The notes: generated by a model not told the origin, from the letters alone. Counted from the first letter of the stretch, positions 45,915 to 58,448 are shown. The stretch: 64,000 bases of DNA from Henckelia pumila (GCF_033568475.1 NC_133123.1:4154001-4218000), one strand, 5' to 3'. Translations and numbers: made by a program.

Positions 45915-46099
45915 CTCCGACGTGAGCTCGGTCTTGTAGGCCTCTTCTCTGTTACCTAGTTCCTCTGGTGAAAGATGGATATAGATAGAGAGATGGGAGA
46001 GGGAAAATGTGAGTGAAATGATGAATGGAAGAGAAATAAAGCGTCGGAGATATTGTGAGAGAAGAGCAAAAAATGGTGGCGAAGAGTGAAAAATGGCGA

Positions 46100-47204
46100 A
46101 TAAAATGGTGAGAAATGCCTGGATACGCGTTGTATATATGTATGTATGTACTAGTGTTTTATGATATGTTTCATCATGCAGATATATATTTTATATATTT
46201 CCAAAGTTAATTAATGAAGAGGTTAAATTTAAATCATGTTTTCTTTGAGTATGTCTAATTATTGTTTTATTGTATATAAAATTTAAAAGAAAGTCTATAT
46301 ACGCAACGCAAGGGACAGGTGGGATCCTAGGTGCTGGTGCAGTTGGTTCATCAGAGTTGGTCACACGTTGTTTGTCAAAATTGGGTGGGTTGCATTTGTC
46401 GGAGCTGTATATACTTTATGATAGAAGAGTAGGTTAATTAGATTTTAATAAGTGTTTATATTCATGAATATAGATAGATTTTATGTATATCTGAAATCAG
46501 AATTTAACATAAAAAGTTATATTTTTTTATTGGTAGTGTCGAAGCGAAGATCAATCTAAAAAAAATTGATTGCTGAGACAAAATTTTTATTTATGTATAA
46601 TATAAATATATAATTCTCTTAAGATGAATCATGAATCATAATACTATTTAATATTGCGGTGTTTGAGTTGGATATCAACGTAAATTGACAGCAAATCCTA
46701 CCCATACATGATTACGACAATTACTATTTCTTTGTGAGAGAACAATTTGACTATTTCCCAAAAAAAAAAAAATGCAAGATTATATTATTCAAGAATTATC
46801 ATTTTTTAAAATGTATTCTTATTTATTTTATAGAATTTTAAATTTCAAGAATATTCTATTGATCGCTATTAAATATTAATTATAGGTCATTTCTTTATCC
46901 GTCAAAATAAAGTTTCAGTTAAAATGTGTGTTCCAAATTTTTAACGTCGAAACTCGAAATGACCCAAACACCACAGGAGCCCACTAATTTGCACTATTTG
47001 CAATGAAAATATTTAAAATTTAATAAAGGTATGATAGACGTGGGCAAAAACAATCAAACAAACAAACAGCATTAATTGTTGAAAATTATTATCTATATCT
47101 ATATATCTATATATATATATATATATAAGTGTGGATAAAGGGCATTGTTTTCCAATTGTGCATTGACAAAAATACACTTCTATCCACACTTCTATGTTTG
47201 TTTA
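46100..47204. other. Intergenic, no gene seen
   Basis: AT-rich spacer with microsatellites (TATGTATG near 46136-46150; TA near 47110-47128). The motif AAGTGTGGATA near 47129 recurs inverted (TATCCACACTT) at about 47181 and 58688, probably remnants of older elements. Confidence 0.5.
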
Positions 47205-48088
47205 TTAAAAATAAGAGAAAAATTTAATTTAGTATACGAACTATTGGTTAAATGTCAAATTGGTACACAAACTTTTGTTAATGGCTTAATTGATACATGT
47301 CTGTCGGATTTCGGTTAATTTCCGGTGATATTTATGTAAAATGTCCAATTTTCCCTTTATTACAAAAAATGCATATTTTATTTTTGATTTTAATTAGATA
47401 TATTTGTATATTATATTTTATACTTAAAAATTGATTTGATTAAAAAATTTATTTGTATATAATATTTATTATATTAGATAGATTATATTTTTCAACGAAA
47501 ATTATTAGATAAATTATATTAAGGTATAAAATATCTAAATAATTGTAAATAAATAAATTGATACCATAGAAAATAAATAAATATTTTTACCTATAATTTT
47601 GATTTTTGTATACATAATTTTCTCGATAATATTTTGAAAAAATATATTAAATAAATAGTGATTGTGATAAAATATTTTTAAATATTTTAACTATTTAAAA
47701 CTTTATTAATATATATTTTAATAAAAATATTACGTAAATTCTACTAAAAATTAATTTTAATTTTCAAATCATATTTATAAGAAAAACTCATCGAAACACC
47801 AATTAAACTTCGTTATAACGTGTCACATATTTTTTAATCAACAAAATTTAATTGCATTAGTCCGAGTGTTTTCCAGTGCGCACCAAAAGATGGCGGCTGC
47901 GGGTTTTCACGTCATAAAAAAATAAAAAAATTGAAAGTTTATTTAAACACAATAATTTTATAAGAGAACACGACTAATAAAAAATTGAAAGTCGTTCTCG
48001 ATTTTTATTACAGAGAAAAATGATGAAGCTAGTTTTGAAACTAAAATAATATTAATGTTTTAATTAATTTGTATCATCAAAATACTAT

Positions 48089-50773
48089 TGTAACACCCGT
48101 TATTTTTAATTACATAAATCCGCCTGCATAATTAGGATATTTAATTATTTAAATTTATGATTTATGGGTTAAATAATTATGTGAATTATTTATGCATGAT
48201 TTAATTTATTTTTAAGCATTTAACCCATAATTAGTGAATTTTATGATTTTTAGTATTTTTATTATTTAATCGCGTAGACGGGACCGTGGACGGACGAGAT
48301 GACAACTTTTTAGCCAAATTATTTTATGAGCCTTTTTAGAGTCTTAAAATATTATTTTGAGTTTTATTACCCCAAAATTTTAAGTATTTAATTTTTAGTT
48401 AATTTTAGGGGTCATTTTTATCCAAAATTAGTCAAAATATTGACTTTTTAGTATTTTTAAAATTCCCCTAAAATTATATTTCGAGATTTTTAATTAGGTT
48501 ATCAGATTTTTTTTTAGAGTTTAAGTTGTTTATTATTTAGTTTTAAAACCTCTTTATTTAATTAGTTAGCTTATATTTTAATTAAACCAAAAATTTAACC
48601 TATTCTACCCAAAACCCTAAGCTAGCCGACCTCCTTTCTCTCCCACTCAGCCGTCACCCTCCATACTTCTTCTTCATCATCGGCCACCACCATCCTAGGA
48701 GTTTTAGCCGTGAACTTTCTAGCTCGAGGTCCTCCGGTCGTTGTCCCGTCGTCCCGAAGCCCGTCGTACACGTTTCAAACTCTACAAACCCGTATTAAGG
48801 CATGTTTCTTTCTATCTTTCACATCTATATCAGTGCATGTATGAGTGCGAGAGCTTATCATCAGAACATGAGATTTTTTGACAGCAAGTTCGATTTTTCC
48901 ATCTTTTATGCTTTCGATTTTTTTTTTTTTTGACTTGTTTGATTCATGCTCCCGTTTTTGGCTATCCATGGCTGGGACGGCTGCTGGCTAAGGTTCTACG
49001 GGGTCCCTAGGTGGTCTAGGTGAGTCGGCCATGGTTGGTTTGGGGGCTAGGAACCAAGGCCGAAGCTTTTTCAGAAAAAGGGTTCAGCAGGTACGCAGAT
49101 TAGGGTTCTTGGAAGGTGGCTTCGTGTTCGGTGGTTAGGCAGCATGGGGTGCGAACCATGGTATGGTTCGGTCCGGCAGAACCCTGGGGAGGTACTGCCG
49201 GCGGGGCTCCGGCCACGGTGGCCGGAGCTAGGCTGCAGCAGGCCGGGATGGCCTGCTGCTCACGCAGCCGAGGCGGCCGAGAGGGAGGAAGAAAATAGGG
49301 TTCGGGTCTAGGGTTTTAGGTGGATCCGGGTCGGGTCAAGTGGTCCGGGTCGGGTCTAAAATAATGTGGGTCAAGTTAAGTGGGTCCGGGTCCGGGTTAT
49401 GTTAATTGGGCTCGGGTATTTTTATTTTTAAGTTTTTAAGTTAATTAGGAGTTAAATGGACTAATTAAATTCCCAAAAATTTAATTAGTACTATTTAATT
49501 TATTTGGGCTCCATTAAATTATTTTGGGTTAAGTTAACTATTTTTGGGCTTTTAATAATTTTATTTAAATTTTTTTTTTTAGTTGGCCAGAAATTTTTAT
49601 GGGCTTGGGAGCCCATGAAAGTTATTGGGCCTGTTAATGGGCTTTTGGGCCCATTGGGTCAGGGACAGTGTTATTGGGCCTAAGTTAGTCTTAATGGGCT
49701 TTGGTTGATTTATGGGCCAAGTCTTAAGTTAATGGGCTTGAGTGTAGGGCCAGCAGTCCAGAACCATCCATGAGAAAATTGCATGTGTCCTGATTATATA
49801 TTTAATTATTTTTATGCATTTAAGTTATTTTAATATTTATATGTTAGTAAGAAAATTAAATTAAATATATATGAAGGACACACAATTTATTTAAGTACAT
49901 GCATTCACGAAATCAATTTTTATGCTATGATTTAATTTCTATGGTTGAGCAAATAAAATATTTTAGGTGGAAATTGAAGTAGTGTGGCCATTTATGGGCA
50001 GTTTTCTGCCATTTATGTATGGGCAGTTTCTGCCATTTATGTATGGGTGGTTCGCCACCAGCCTCGTACGATGGTTTCTTAGACTGATCAGTCGCACTAT
50101 AAGTATGGGTCACACTTACGGATAGGACCATTCGATGTTAAGAAAATAAGTGCTCAACAACTCAAGTATGTATGTTATGTATTATGTGTTTATGTTTATT
50201 TAAGTAAGTTATGTTATGTAATTTTTTTAGCATGCTCATTCATGTATACGTATGTATTAGTAGTAAATTGATTTAAATTATTTTAAACCCTTGTTAGTAT
50301 GCATGTTGGGCCTCTAGGCTCACTACACTGATATGGTGCAGGTGAGTACGTAGAGGAGCAGGTTACTCCTACCGGTGGTGAGGATCTATGAGCTGTGCTG
50401 CAGTAGCCCCGTGACCGTGACAGCTTCTGAGTCACCGTGCATGATGTCATGTGAAACATTTTATTATATTTTTAGTGGTTGAGTTTTATGGGAATATTTT
50501 ATTAAATGTTTTAGTGCATGCACATATTTTAATTATTTTATTTATGCAGTATATTTTTAATTCTAGGGTTGACTCAGATGTTTATTTATTTTAAAGAATG
50601 CATTTTTCTTAAGTATTTAACTGTTTATTTATTTAGTCATGTATTTATTTTAAATATTTTATCTTGTGCATATATGTATGGGCATATATGTACATATTTT
50701 ATTTAGTCGTAAAAAAAAAAAAAAAAAAAAAAATTTCCGCATATTTATTTATTATAGAGTTAGGGTCGTTTCA
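48089..50773 (+). repeat. 5' LTR of the Gypsy element
   Basis: 2685 bp from TGTAACACCCG to CGTTTCA. Contains GGGTCGGGTC and GGGCCCATTGGG-type low-complexity blocks, tandem TGGGCAGTTT(T)CTGCCATTTATG near 49990-50045, and a poly-A run at about 50711-50732. Open frames inside occur identically in both LTRs and are not genes. Confidence 0.95.
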
Positions 50774-50788
50774 GTTGGTATCAGAGCA
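50774..50788 (+). other. Primer-binding site of the Gypsy element
   Basis: GTTGGTATCAGAGCA follows the LTR directly; TGGTATCAGAGC matches the initiator-Met tRNA complement. Confidence 0.88.
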
Positions 50789-50944
50789 CGGTCCTTGGAG
50801 GGGTCACTACTGCTATGCTAGCTCAGAAATCCACGCTACCGGTCTGTAAGTTTTAATGTTTATAGTATGATTTAAATTTCTAGAATTTAAGTTAGCCTTA
50901 ATTTTTAAACACTTAGTTATGCAAGGCGATTTACGTAAATAAAT

Positions 50945-52021
50945 ATGTGGTGGTGCAGAATGCCTCCCAGACCAGTGAACCGACGTGGGGGACCTCCACC
51001 TCCACCTCCACCGCCACCTCAGCAGCACCCCATGACAGCACTGGAGCAGGCCAGTGCCACGATGATGGCGGGTATCACTGCCTTGCTGGAGCAGCAGGCT
51101 GCCCGTCCCAGACTGTCCCACGAGGAGGACGTCGCAGAGAGGTTCCAGAAGAAGGGGCCTAAGGAGTTTTTGGGGACCACCGATCCGTTGGTGGCGGAGG
51201 GATGGATTCGCTCACTTGAGTCCATCTTTGACTACATGGGGATCACAGACGCCGACAGGGTGAGCTGTGCTACATATATGATGCGAGGCGATGCAGCCTC
51301 ATGGTGGGAGGGTGCAGTTAGAGAAGTTCATCTACCGACTCTGACATGGGTTGAGTTCAGGCGTATCTTCTACGCCAAGTATTTCACTGAGGACGTGCGC
51401 AGCCGCATGATCCGAGAGTTCATGAGTCTCCGCCAGGGGGACAGATCTGTAGTGGAGTACATCAGCCAGTTTGAGAGGGGCTGCCGTTTCGTGCCCATGA
51501 TTGCTGAGAGTCCGCAGGAGAAGCTGCGACAGTTTGTTGAGGGCCTGAAGGCAGAGATCAGGCACGATGTACGCATGGCAGATGTTTTTACATATGAGTC
51601 TGCAGTCAGCCGGGCTTTGCGTTCGGAGGAGGGTCGGAGAGCGATCCAGAGGGAGCAACAGCAGGGTAAGAGGCAGTTTGTTCAGACTGGGTATCAGCGA
51701 CCTTCTTCGCAGCCACCTGCGAAGAAGCAGTCTACAGGGCCATCTAAGGGCCCGAATCAGCAGAGGCCTCAGGGGAAGCCACAGCAGCAGACTAGGGGCG
51801 GGGCCCCTACTCCAGGGAGATATCCAGTGTGTCCGAAGTGCCAGAAGATGCATTCCGGGCAGTGTCTTTTGGGAGCAGGAGTCTGCTATCGCTGCAAGGA
51901 GCCAGGGCATCAGATTGCCAACTGCCCGCAGAGGCAGAATGTCAGTGGGAGAGTTTATGTTATGCAGGCTGAGGAGGCAGATCCAGATACCTCCTTGATC
52001 ACCGGTATACTTAACCCCTAG
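50945..52021 (+). CDS. gag: Gypsy gag
   Basis: About 350 aa from ATG 50945 (or the more family-like ATG at 50960, MPPRPVNRRGG). It has a proline run near the start, the retrotransposon gag capsid domain (YMMRGDAASWWEGA, FRRIFYAKYFTEDVR, MSLRQGDRSVVEYISQFE), a basic Gln-rich linker and one zinc knuckle CYRCKEPGHQIANC. It packages element RNA. The unspliced frame ends at TAG 52019-52021; a consensus splice donor lies just before it at 52005, which would fuse gag to protease. Confidence 0.93.
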   Translation: MWWCRMPPRPVNRRGGPPPPPPPPPQQHPMTALEQASATMMAGITALLEQQAARPRLSHEEDVAERFQKKGPKEFLGTTDPLVAEGWIRSLESIFDYMGITDADRVSCATYMMRGDAASWWEGAVREVHLPTLTWVEFRRIFYAKYFTEDVRSRMIREFMSLRQGDRSVVEYISQFERGCRFVPMIAESPQEKLRQFVEGLKAEIRHDVRMADVFTYESAVSRALRSEEGRRAIQREQQQGKRQFVQTGYQRPSSQPPAKKQSTGPSKGPNQQRPQGKPQQQTRGGAPTPGRYPVCPKCQKMHSGQCLLGAGVCYRCKEPGHQIANCPQRQNVSGRVYVMQAEEADPDTSLITGILNP

Positions 52022-52200
52022 AACTTTTTCAATTCTTTGCTTTTGTTTAATTGCGATTATAACTGAATGCCTGTTACATGAGTTTAATTATCAGCATGCT
52101 AGAATAAGAATTTTGTTTCTTTGTGATTAGAATTAAGGATTTTAGTGTTTTAACCTTGGGAGCATAGTGGTATGAATTGTTGGGAATCTTCTGCGTGCAG
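52005..52200 (+). other. Putative intron between gag and protease
   Basis: The donor ACCG|GTATAC at 52005 and acceptor CTTCTGCGTGCAG|GG at 52200 remove 196 bp of T-rich sequence, including the gag stop and in-frame stops before protease. The join restores one frame (phase 1: last base G of ACC-G plus GG) from gag DTSLITG into RILVGGNST and the protease active site. No ATG lies in the protease frame between its upstream TGA and the DSG motif. Confidence 0.7.
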
Positions 52201-52748
52201 GGAGAATTCTAGTTGGAGGCAACTCCACGTTTGCGTTGCTAGATTCAGGAGCCACGCATTCGTTTATCTCCCGGGATTTTATCAGACGGATAGGCATTAC
52301 ACCAGAGGTTGTAGACAGTGGTTACGATGTTACCATGCCATCCGGACAGATTATCACTACCACTAGTGTCATCAGGGATCTGGCATTGGAGTTGCAGGGA
52401 CACTCCATTCGAGCAGATCTAGTGGTTCTTCCATTGACTGGGTTTGACTTGATTTTGGGTATGGACTGGCTATCAGTTAATGGAGCATCGATCGATTTCC
52501 GGCGTAGGACAGTGACAGTGAAGCCAGCAGGAGGGGAGATGTTTACTTTCTTTGCATCTCAGTCTAGCAGTATTCCTCAGATGATATCACTTGTTCGTGC
52601 GAGGAAACTGTTGCGCAGTGGATGTCAGGGTTTTCTGGCTAGTGTGGTCACTACCTCAGATGTTTCTAGCAGATCTTTATCAGATATAGAGGTGGTACGT
52701 GACTATCCAGATGTTTTTCCTGACGATGTTGCAGGAGTTCCCCAGTGA
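52201..52748 (+). pseudogene. pol: Gypsy protease and linker, ending at a frameshift
   Basis: Aspartic protease with active site LLDSGATHSFIS (about 52238-52273) and the flap/second half VVLPLTGFDLILGMDWL. It then runs to a TGA at 52746-52748. The RT frame starts in another phase, with the break at a C4 run (52740-52743), consistent with loss of one base. This protein is translated only after the proposed splice or by reinitiation. Confidence 0.88.
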
Positions 52749-55624
52749 GGGAGGTGGAGTTCAGTATTGAGTTGTTGCCGGATACTGTGCCTATCTCTAA
52801 GGCACCGTATCGACTTGCTCCTACAGAGATGAGAGAGTTGAAGGAGCAGATACAGGAGCTGTTGGAGAAGGGCTTTGTTCGCCCTAGCTTTTCTCCATGG
52901 GGAGCTCCAGTGTTGTTTGTGAAGAAGAAGGACGGCAGCATGAGATTGTGCATTGACTACCGAGAGCTCAACAGAGTCACAGTGAAGAATAAGTATCCGC
53001 TACCGAGGATAGAGGATTTATTCGATCAGTTGCAGGGAGCTTCGGTATTCTCCAAGATCGATCTGCGATCTGGTTACCATCAGTTGAGAGTCAGAGATTC
53101 AGACGTGTCTAAGACTGCCTTTAGGACACGATATGGGCACTATGAGTTCTTGGTGATGCCCTTTGGGTTGACCAATGCTCCAGCAGTTTTTATGGATCTC
53201 ATGCATCGTGTCTTCCAGCCGTATCTAGATCAGTTTGTCATTGTATTCATTGATGACATATTGATCTACTCGAGGAGCATTGAGGAGCATACACAGCATT
53301 TGCATACAGCCTTACAGACTTTGAGAGAGCATCGACTGTTTGCAAAGTTCAGTAAGTGTGAGTTTTGGTTGGAGCAGGTGGCGTTTCTAGGCCACATTAT
53401 TTCTAGGGATGGGATTGCAGTGGATCAGTCCAAGGTGCAGGCAGTGAGGGATTGGGGGATTCCAAAGAATGCTTCGGAGATTCGTAGCTTCTTGGGTTTA
53501 GCAGGATACTATAGGAAGTTCATCAAGGGTTTTTCCTCTATTGCAGTACCCTTGACTTCCTTGACCAAGAAGAACGCGAAGTATAGTTGGAGTCCAGATT
53601 GTCAGAGGAGCTTTGATCAGCTGAAGGATGCACTTACTTCAGCACCGGTGTTAGCTATGACAGTGCCACATGAGGAGTTAGTGGTGTACACCGACGCGTC
53701 CAAGCTTGGTTTGGGCGCAGTACTTATGCAGAGTGGCAGAGTTATCGCATATGCGTCGCGACAGTTGAAGATTCATGAGCAGAACTATCCGACGCATGAT
53801 TTGGAGCTTGCAGCAGTGGTATTTGCGTTGAAAATCTGGAGGCACTATCTTTACGGCGAGAAGTGCAAGATTTTCACTGATCACAAGAGCCTCAAGTACT
53901 TCTTCACCCAGAAGGAGTTGAACATGAGGCAGCGCAGATGGCTTGAGCTTGTTAAGGACTACGACTGTGACATTAGCTACCATCCGGGTAAGGCTAATGT
54001 AGTGGCAGATGCTTTGAGTCGGAAGTCGTCAGTGATATCATGTTTGACTGTACAGCTACCACTACAGACCGAGATTCAGAGATTTGGTTTGGAGTGCTAT
54101 CCGAGTGGCCATGCACCGAGCTTGTCAGTGTTGACAGTGCAGCCAGTTCTGCGAGATCGGATTAGAGAGGGACAGTCTACTGATGAGGAGCTACAGCGAT
54201 GGAGACAGAGAGATGAGGCCAGAGGTAATCTCTTGTATACAGTGGAGGATGGCATCGTTCAGTACCGTGGGAGGATGTGGGTACCGAGCGTTGATCAGTT
54301 GAGAGCCGAGATTCTAGCAGAGGCTCATGCATCTCCGTACTCCATTCACCCCGGAAGTACGAAGATGTACCGAGATTTGCAGTTATTGTATTGGTGGCCT
54401 GGGATGAAGAGTGACATCGGGAGAGTGGTGTCAGAGTGCTTGACTTGTCAGCAAGTCAAAGCAGAGCATCAGCGTCCAGCAGGACTTCTTAGACCTCTTC
54501 CCATTCCGGAATGGAAATGGGAGAATATTACGATGGACTTTGTGGTTGGCTTGCCGAGGAGTGCCAGAGGTTGCACAGCGATTTGGGTGATTGTGGATAG
54601 ACTCACCAAGTCAGCTCATTTCTTGCCGGTGAGGACTAACTATACTTTGACACAGTATGCAGAGCTTTACATTAGAGAGATTGTTAGACTGCATGGCATA
54701 CCAGTGTCTATTGTGTCAGACAGAGATCCGAGATTCACATCTGCGTTTTGGAAGAGTCTGCACACGGCTATGGGGACTAGGCTTCTGTTCAGTACAGCAT
54801 TTCATCCCCAGACAGATGGTCAGTCTGAGAGAGTGATCCAGGTTCTCGAGGATCTTCTGAGAGCTTGTGTCATTGATTTTCGGGGCTCTTGGGAGACTAG
54901 ACTGCCATTGGTGGAGTTTACCTATAACAACAGCTTTCAGTCGTCTATAGGTATGGCTCCATATGCAGCACTTTATGGGAGGAGATGCAGATCTCCGGTG
55001 CATTGGGATGAGGTTGGTGAGCGGATTTTGTTGGGTCCGGAGATTGTGCAGCAGACAGCTGACATCGTGACGCAGATTCGAGAGAGGATGAGGACTGCGC
55101 AGAGTCGGCAGAAGAGTTATGCAGATGCCAGACGACGCGATTTGGAGTTCGCAGTAGGTGATCACGTATTCTTGAAGGTGTCACCTATGAAGGGAGTAGC
55201 GCGTTTTGGACGGAGAGGCAAGCTTAATCCGAGATATATAGGGCCATTCGAGATCTTGGAGCGAGTTGGCACGTTGGCCTATCGTTTAGCTCTACCTCCA
55301 GGGCTAGCGGCAGTGCACAACGTGTTCCATGTATCCATGCTTCGGAGATATGTCTCCAACCCGTCGCATGTATTGGATTTTGAGCCCTTACAGTTGCCAC
55401 CAGATCTTGTTTACGAGGAGAGACCAGTGCGGATCTTGGCTAGAGAGGAGCGGAGGCTTAGGACGCGGGTCCACACCGATGGTCAGAGTCCAGTGGCTGA
55501 ATCACTCGGAGGAGGAAGCTACTTGGGAGACCGAGGAGGATATGAGGACTCGCTACCCAGAGATGTTCGGGTAAGTACTTTAATTTCGAGGACGAAATTC
55601 AATTTAAGGGGGGGAGAATTGTAA
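52745..55624 (+). pseudogene. pol: Gypsy pol: RT, RNase H, integrase, chromodomain
   Basis: A long frame of about 900 codons. The RT contains [15 protein letters not shown] and FIDDILIYS; RNase H has [13 protein letters not shown] and [12 protein letters not shown]; the integrase zinc finger ([11 protein letters not shown]...CLTCQQVK) is followed by the core ([35 protein letters not shown]). RT-RNase H-integrase order defines Ty3/Gypsy. Near 55466-55475 the frame slips by +1; the chromodomain ([14 protein letters not shown], ending YPEMFG at 55574) lies in the shifted frame. The frame drawn to 55624 beyond that point is out of phase. Chromodomains in this lineage direct integration to heterochromatin. 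Confidence 0.92.
55601..55619 (+). other. Polypurine tract of the Gypsy element
   Basis: AAGGGGGGGAGAAT directly precedes the 3' LTR. Confidence 0.8.
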
Positions 55625-58306
55625 CACCCGGTATTTTTAATTACATAAATCCGCCTGCATAATTAGGATATTTAATTATTTAAATTTATGATTTATGGGT
55701 TAAATAATTATGTGAATTATTTATGCATGATTTAATTTATTTTTAAGCATTTAACCCATAATTAGTGAATTTTATGATTTTTAGTATTTTTATTATTTAA
55801 TCGCGTAGACGGGACCGTGGACGGACGAGATGACAACTTTTTAGCCAAATTATTTTATGAGCCTTTTTAGAGTCTTAAAATATTATTTTGAGTTTTATTA
55901 CCCCAAAATTTTAAGTATTTAATTTTTAGTTAATTTTAGGGGTCATTTTTATCCAAAATTAGTCAAAATATTGACTTTTTAGTATTTTTAAAATTCCCCT
56001 AAAATTATATTTCGAGATTTTTAATTAGGTTATCAGATTTTTTTTTAGAGTTTAAGTTGTTTATTATTTAGTTTTTAAAACCTCTTTATTTAATTAGTTA
56101 GCTTATATTTTAATTAAACCAAAAATTTAACCTATTCTACCCAAAACCCTAAGCTAGCCGACCTCCTTTCTCTCCCACTCAGCCGTCACCCTCCATACTT
56201 CTTCTTCATCATCGGCCACCACCATCCTAGGAGTTTTAGCCGTGAACTTTCTAGCTCGAGGTCCTCCGGTCGTTGTCCCGTCGTCCCGAAGCCCGTCGTA
56301 CACGTTTCAAACTCTACAAACCCGTATTAAGGCATGTTTCTTTCTATCTTTCACATCTATATCAGTGCATGTATGAGTGCGAGAGCTTATCATCAGAACA
56401 TGAGATTTTTTGACAGCAAGTTCGATTTTTCCATCTTTTATGCTTTCGATTTTTTTTTTTTTTTGACTTGTTTGATTCATGCTCCCGTTTTTGGCTATCC
56501 ATGGCTGGGACGGCTGCTGGCTAAGGTTCTACGGGGTCCCTAGGTGGTCTAGGTGAGTCGGCCATGGTTGGTTTGGGGGCTAGGAACCAAGGCCGAAGCT
56601 TTTTCAGAAAAAGGGTTCAGCAGGTACGCAGATTAGGGTTCTTGGAAGGTGGCTTCGTGTTCGGTGGTTAGGCAGCATGGGGTGCGAACCATGGTATGGT
56701 TCGGTCCGGCAGAACCCTGGGGAGGTACTGCCGGCGGGGCTCCGGCCACGGTGGCCGGAGCTAGGCTGCAGCAGGCCGGGATGGCCTGCTGCTCACGCAG
56801 CCGAGGCGGCCGAGAGGGAGGAAGAAAATAGGGTTCGGGTCTAGGGTTTTAGGTGGATCCGGGTCGGGTCAAGTGGTCCGGGTCGGGTCTAAAATAATGT
56901 GGGTCAAGTTAAGTGGGTCCGGGTCCGGGTTATGTTAATTGGGCTCGGGTATTTTTATTTTTAAGTTTTTAAGTTAATTAGGAGTTAAATGGACTAATTA
57001 AATTCCCAAAAATTTAATTAGTACTATTTAATTTATTTGGGCTCCATTAAATTATTTTGGGTTAAGTTAACTATTTTTGGGCTTTTAATAATTTTATTTA
57101 AATTTTTTTTTTTAGTTGGCCAGAAATTTTTATGGGCTTGGGAGCCCATGAAAGTTATTGGGCCTGTTAATGGGCTTTTGGGCCCATTGGGTCAGGGACA
57201 GTGTTATTGGGCCTAAGTTAGTCTTAATGGGCTTTGGTTGATTTATGGGCCAAGTCTTAAGTTAATGGGCTTGAGTGTAGGGCCAGCAGTCCAGATCCAT
57301 CCATGAGAAAATTGCATGTGTCCTGATTATATATTTAATTATTTTTATGCATTTAAGTTATTTTAATATTTATATGTTAGTAAGAAAATTAAATTAAATA
57401 TATATGAAGGACACACAATTTATTTAAGTACATGCATTCACGAAATCAATTTTTATGCTATGATTTAATTTCTATGGTTGAGCAAATAAAATATTTTAGG
57501 TGGAAATTGAAGTAGTGTGGCCATTTATGGGCAGTTTTCTGCCATTTATGTATGGGCAGTTTCTGCCATTTATGTATGGGTGGTTCGCCACCAGCCTCGT
57601 ACGATGGTTTCTTAGACTGATCAGTCGCACTATAAGTATGGGTCACACTTACGGATAGGACCATTCGATGTTAAGAAAATAAGTGCTCAACAACTCAAGT
57701 ATGTATGTTATGTATTATGTGTTTATGTTTATTTAAGTAAGTTATGTTATGTAAATTTTTTTAGCATGCTCATTCATGTATACGTATGTATTAGTAGTAA
57801 ATTGATTTAAATTATTTTAAACCCTTGTTAGTATGCATGTTGGGCCTCTAGGCTCACTACACTGATATGGTGCAGGTGAGTACGTAGAGGAGCAGGTTAC
57901 TCCTACCGGTGGTGAGGATCTATGAGCTGTGCTGCAGTAGCCCCGTGACCGTGACAGCTTCTGAGTCACCGTGCATGATGTCATGTGAAACATTTTATTA
58001 TATTTTTAGTGGTTGAGTTTTATGGGAATATTTTATTAAATGTTTTAGTGCATGCACATATTTTAATTATTTTATTTATGCAGTATATTTTTAATTCTAG
58101 GGTTGACTCAGATGTTTATTTATTTTAAAGAATGCATTTTTCTTAAGTATTTAACTGTTTATTTATTTAGTCATGTATTTATTTTAAATATTTTATCTTG
58201 TGCATATATGTATGGGCATATATGTACATATTTTATTTAGTCGTAAAAAAAAAAAAAAAAAAAAATTTTCCGCATATTTATTTATTATAGAGTTAGGGTC
58301 GTTTCA
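55620..58306 (+). repeat. 3' LTR of the Gypsy element
   Basis: 2687 bp, TGTAACACCCG to CGTTTCA; nearly identical to the 5' LTR. By eye the differences are a few substitutions (for example at 55630 and 57294) plus one-base changes in T and A runs. Confidence 0.95.
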
Positions 58307-58448
58307 ACTATTATACCCTTTTCTTCATCATAATTTGGTCAAAATCAGGTGGACATGTACCAATTAAGCCATTAATAAAAGTTCGTGTACCAATTTGACA
58401 TTTAACTAATAGTTCATGTATCAAATTAATTTTTGCTCTTAAAAATAA

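Larger units (their letters stand above)
48089..58306 (+). mobile_element. Ty3/Gypsy chromovirus (Tekay-like), young insertion
   Basis: Full-length 10,218-bp element with 2.69-kb LTRs, primer-binding site, gag, protease, RT, RNase H, integrase, chromodomain and polypurine tract. The 5-bp duplication ACTAT lies at 48084-48088 and 58307-58311. LTRs differ only by a handful of substitutions and homopolymer lengths, so insertion is recent. Long LTRs and a C-terminal chromodomain suggest the Tekay (Del) lineage. Two frameshifts in pol make this copy defective. Confidence 0.95.
47215..58438. mobile_element. 1-kb MULE-type MITE split by a Gypsy element
   Basis: The left arm starts GAGAAAAATTTAATTTAGTA (47215) and continues ACTATTGGTTAAATGTC, AAATTGGTACAC; the right end (58320-58438) is its inverse over about 95 nt, ending TTTTTGCTC. 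A 10-bp direct repeat TTAAAAATAA flanks it (47205-47214, 58439-58448). Removing the Gypsy element and its duplication leaves about 1.0 kb without coding capacity. MULE assignment is from duplication length and arm type. Confidence 0.8.

Noticed and set aside
46110..46160. Helitron end (GATACGCGTTGTATATATG...ACTAGT)
   Set aside because: The hairpin is AT-rich and weak, the sequence is a TATG microsatellite, and no partner terminus was found.
49116..49298. 60-aa frame MASCSVVRQHG...
   Set aside because: Present identically in both Gypsy LTRs (also 56649-56831); no start context or family support, so LTR sequence rather than a gene.
51332..51910. 192-aa minus-strand open frame, and other frames opposite gag/pol
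   Set aside because: Antisense to Gypsy gag; Leu/Arg-rich product typical of a reverse shadow.
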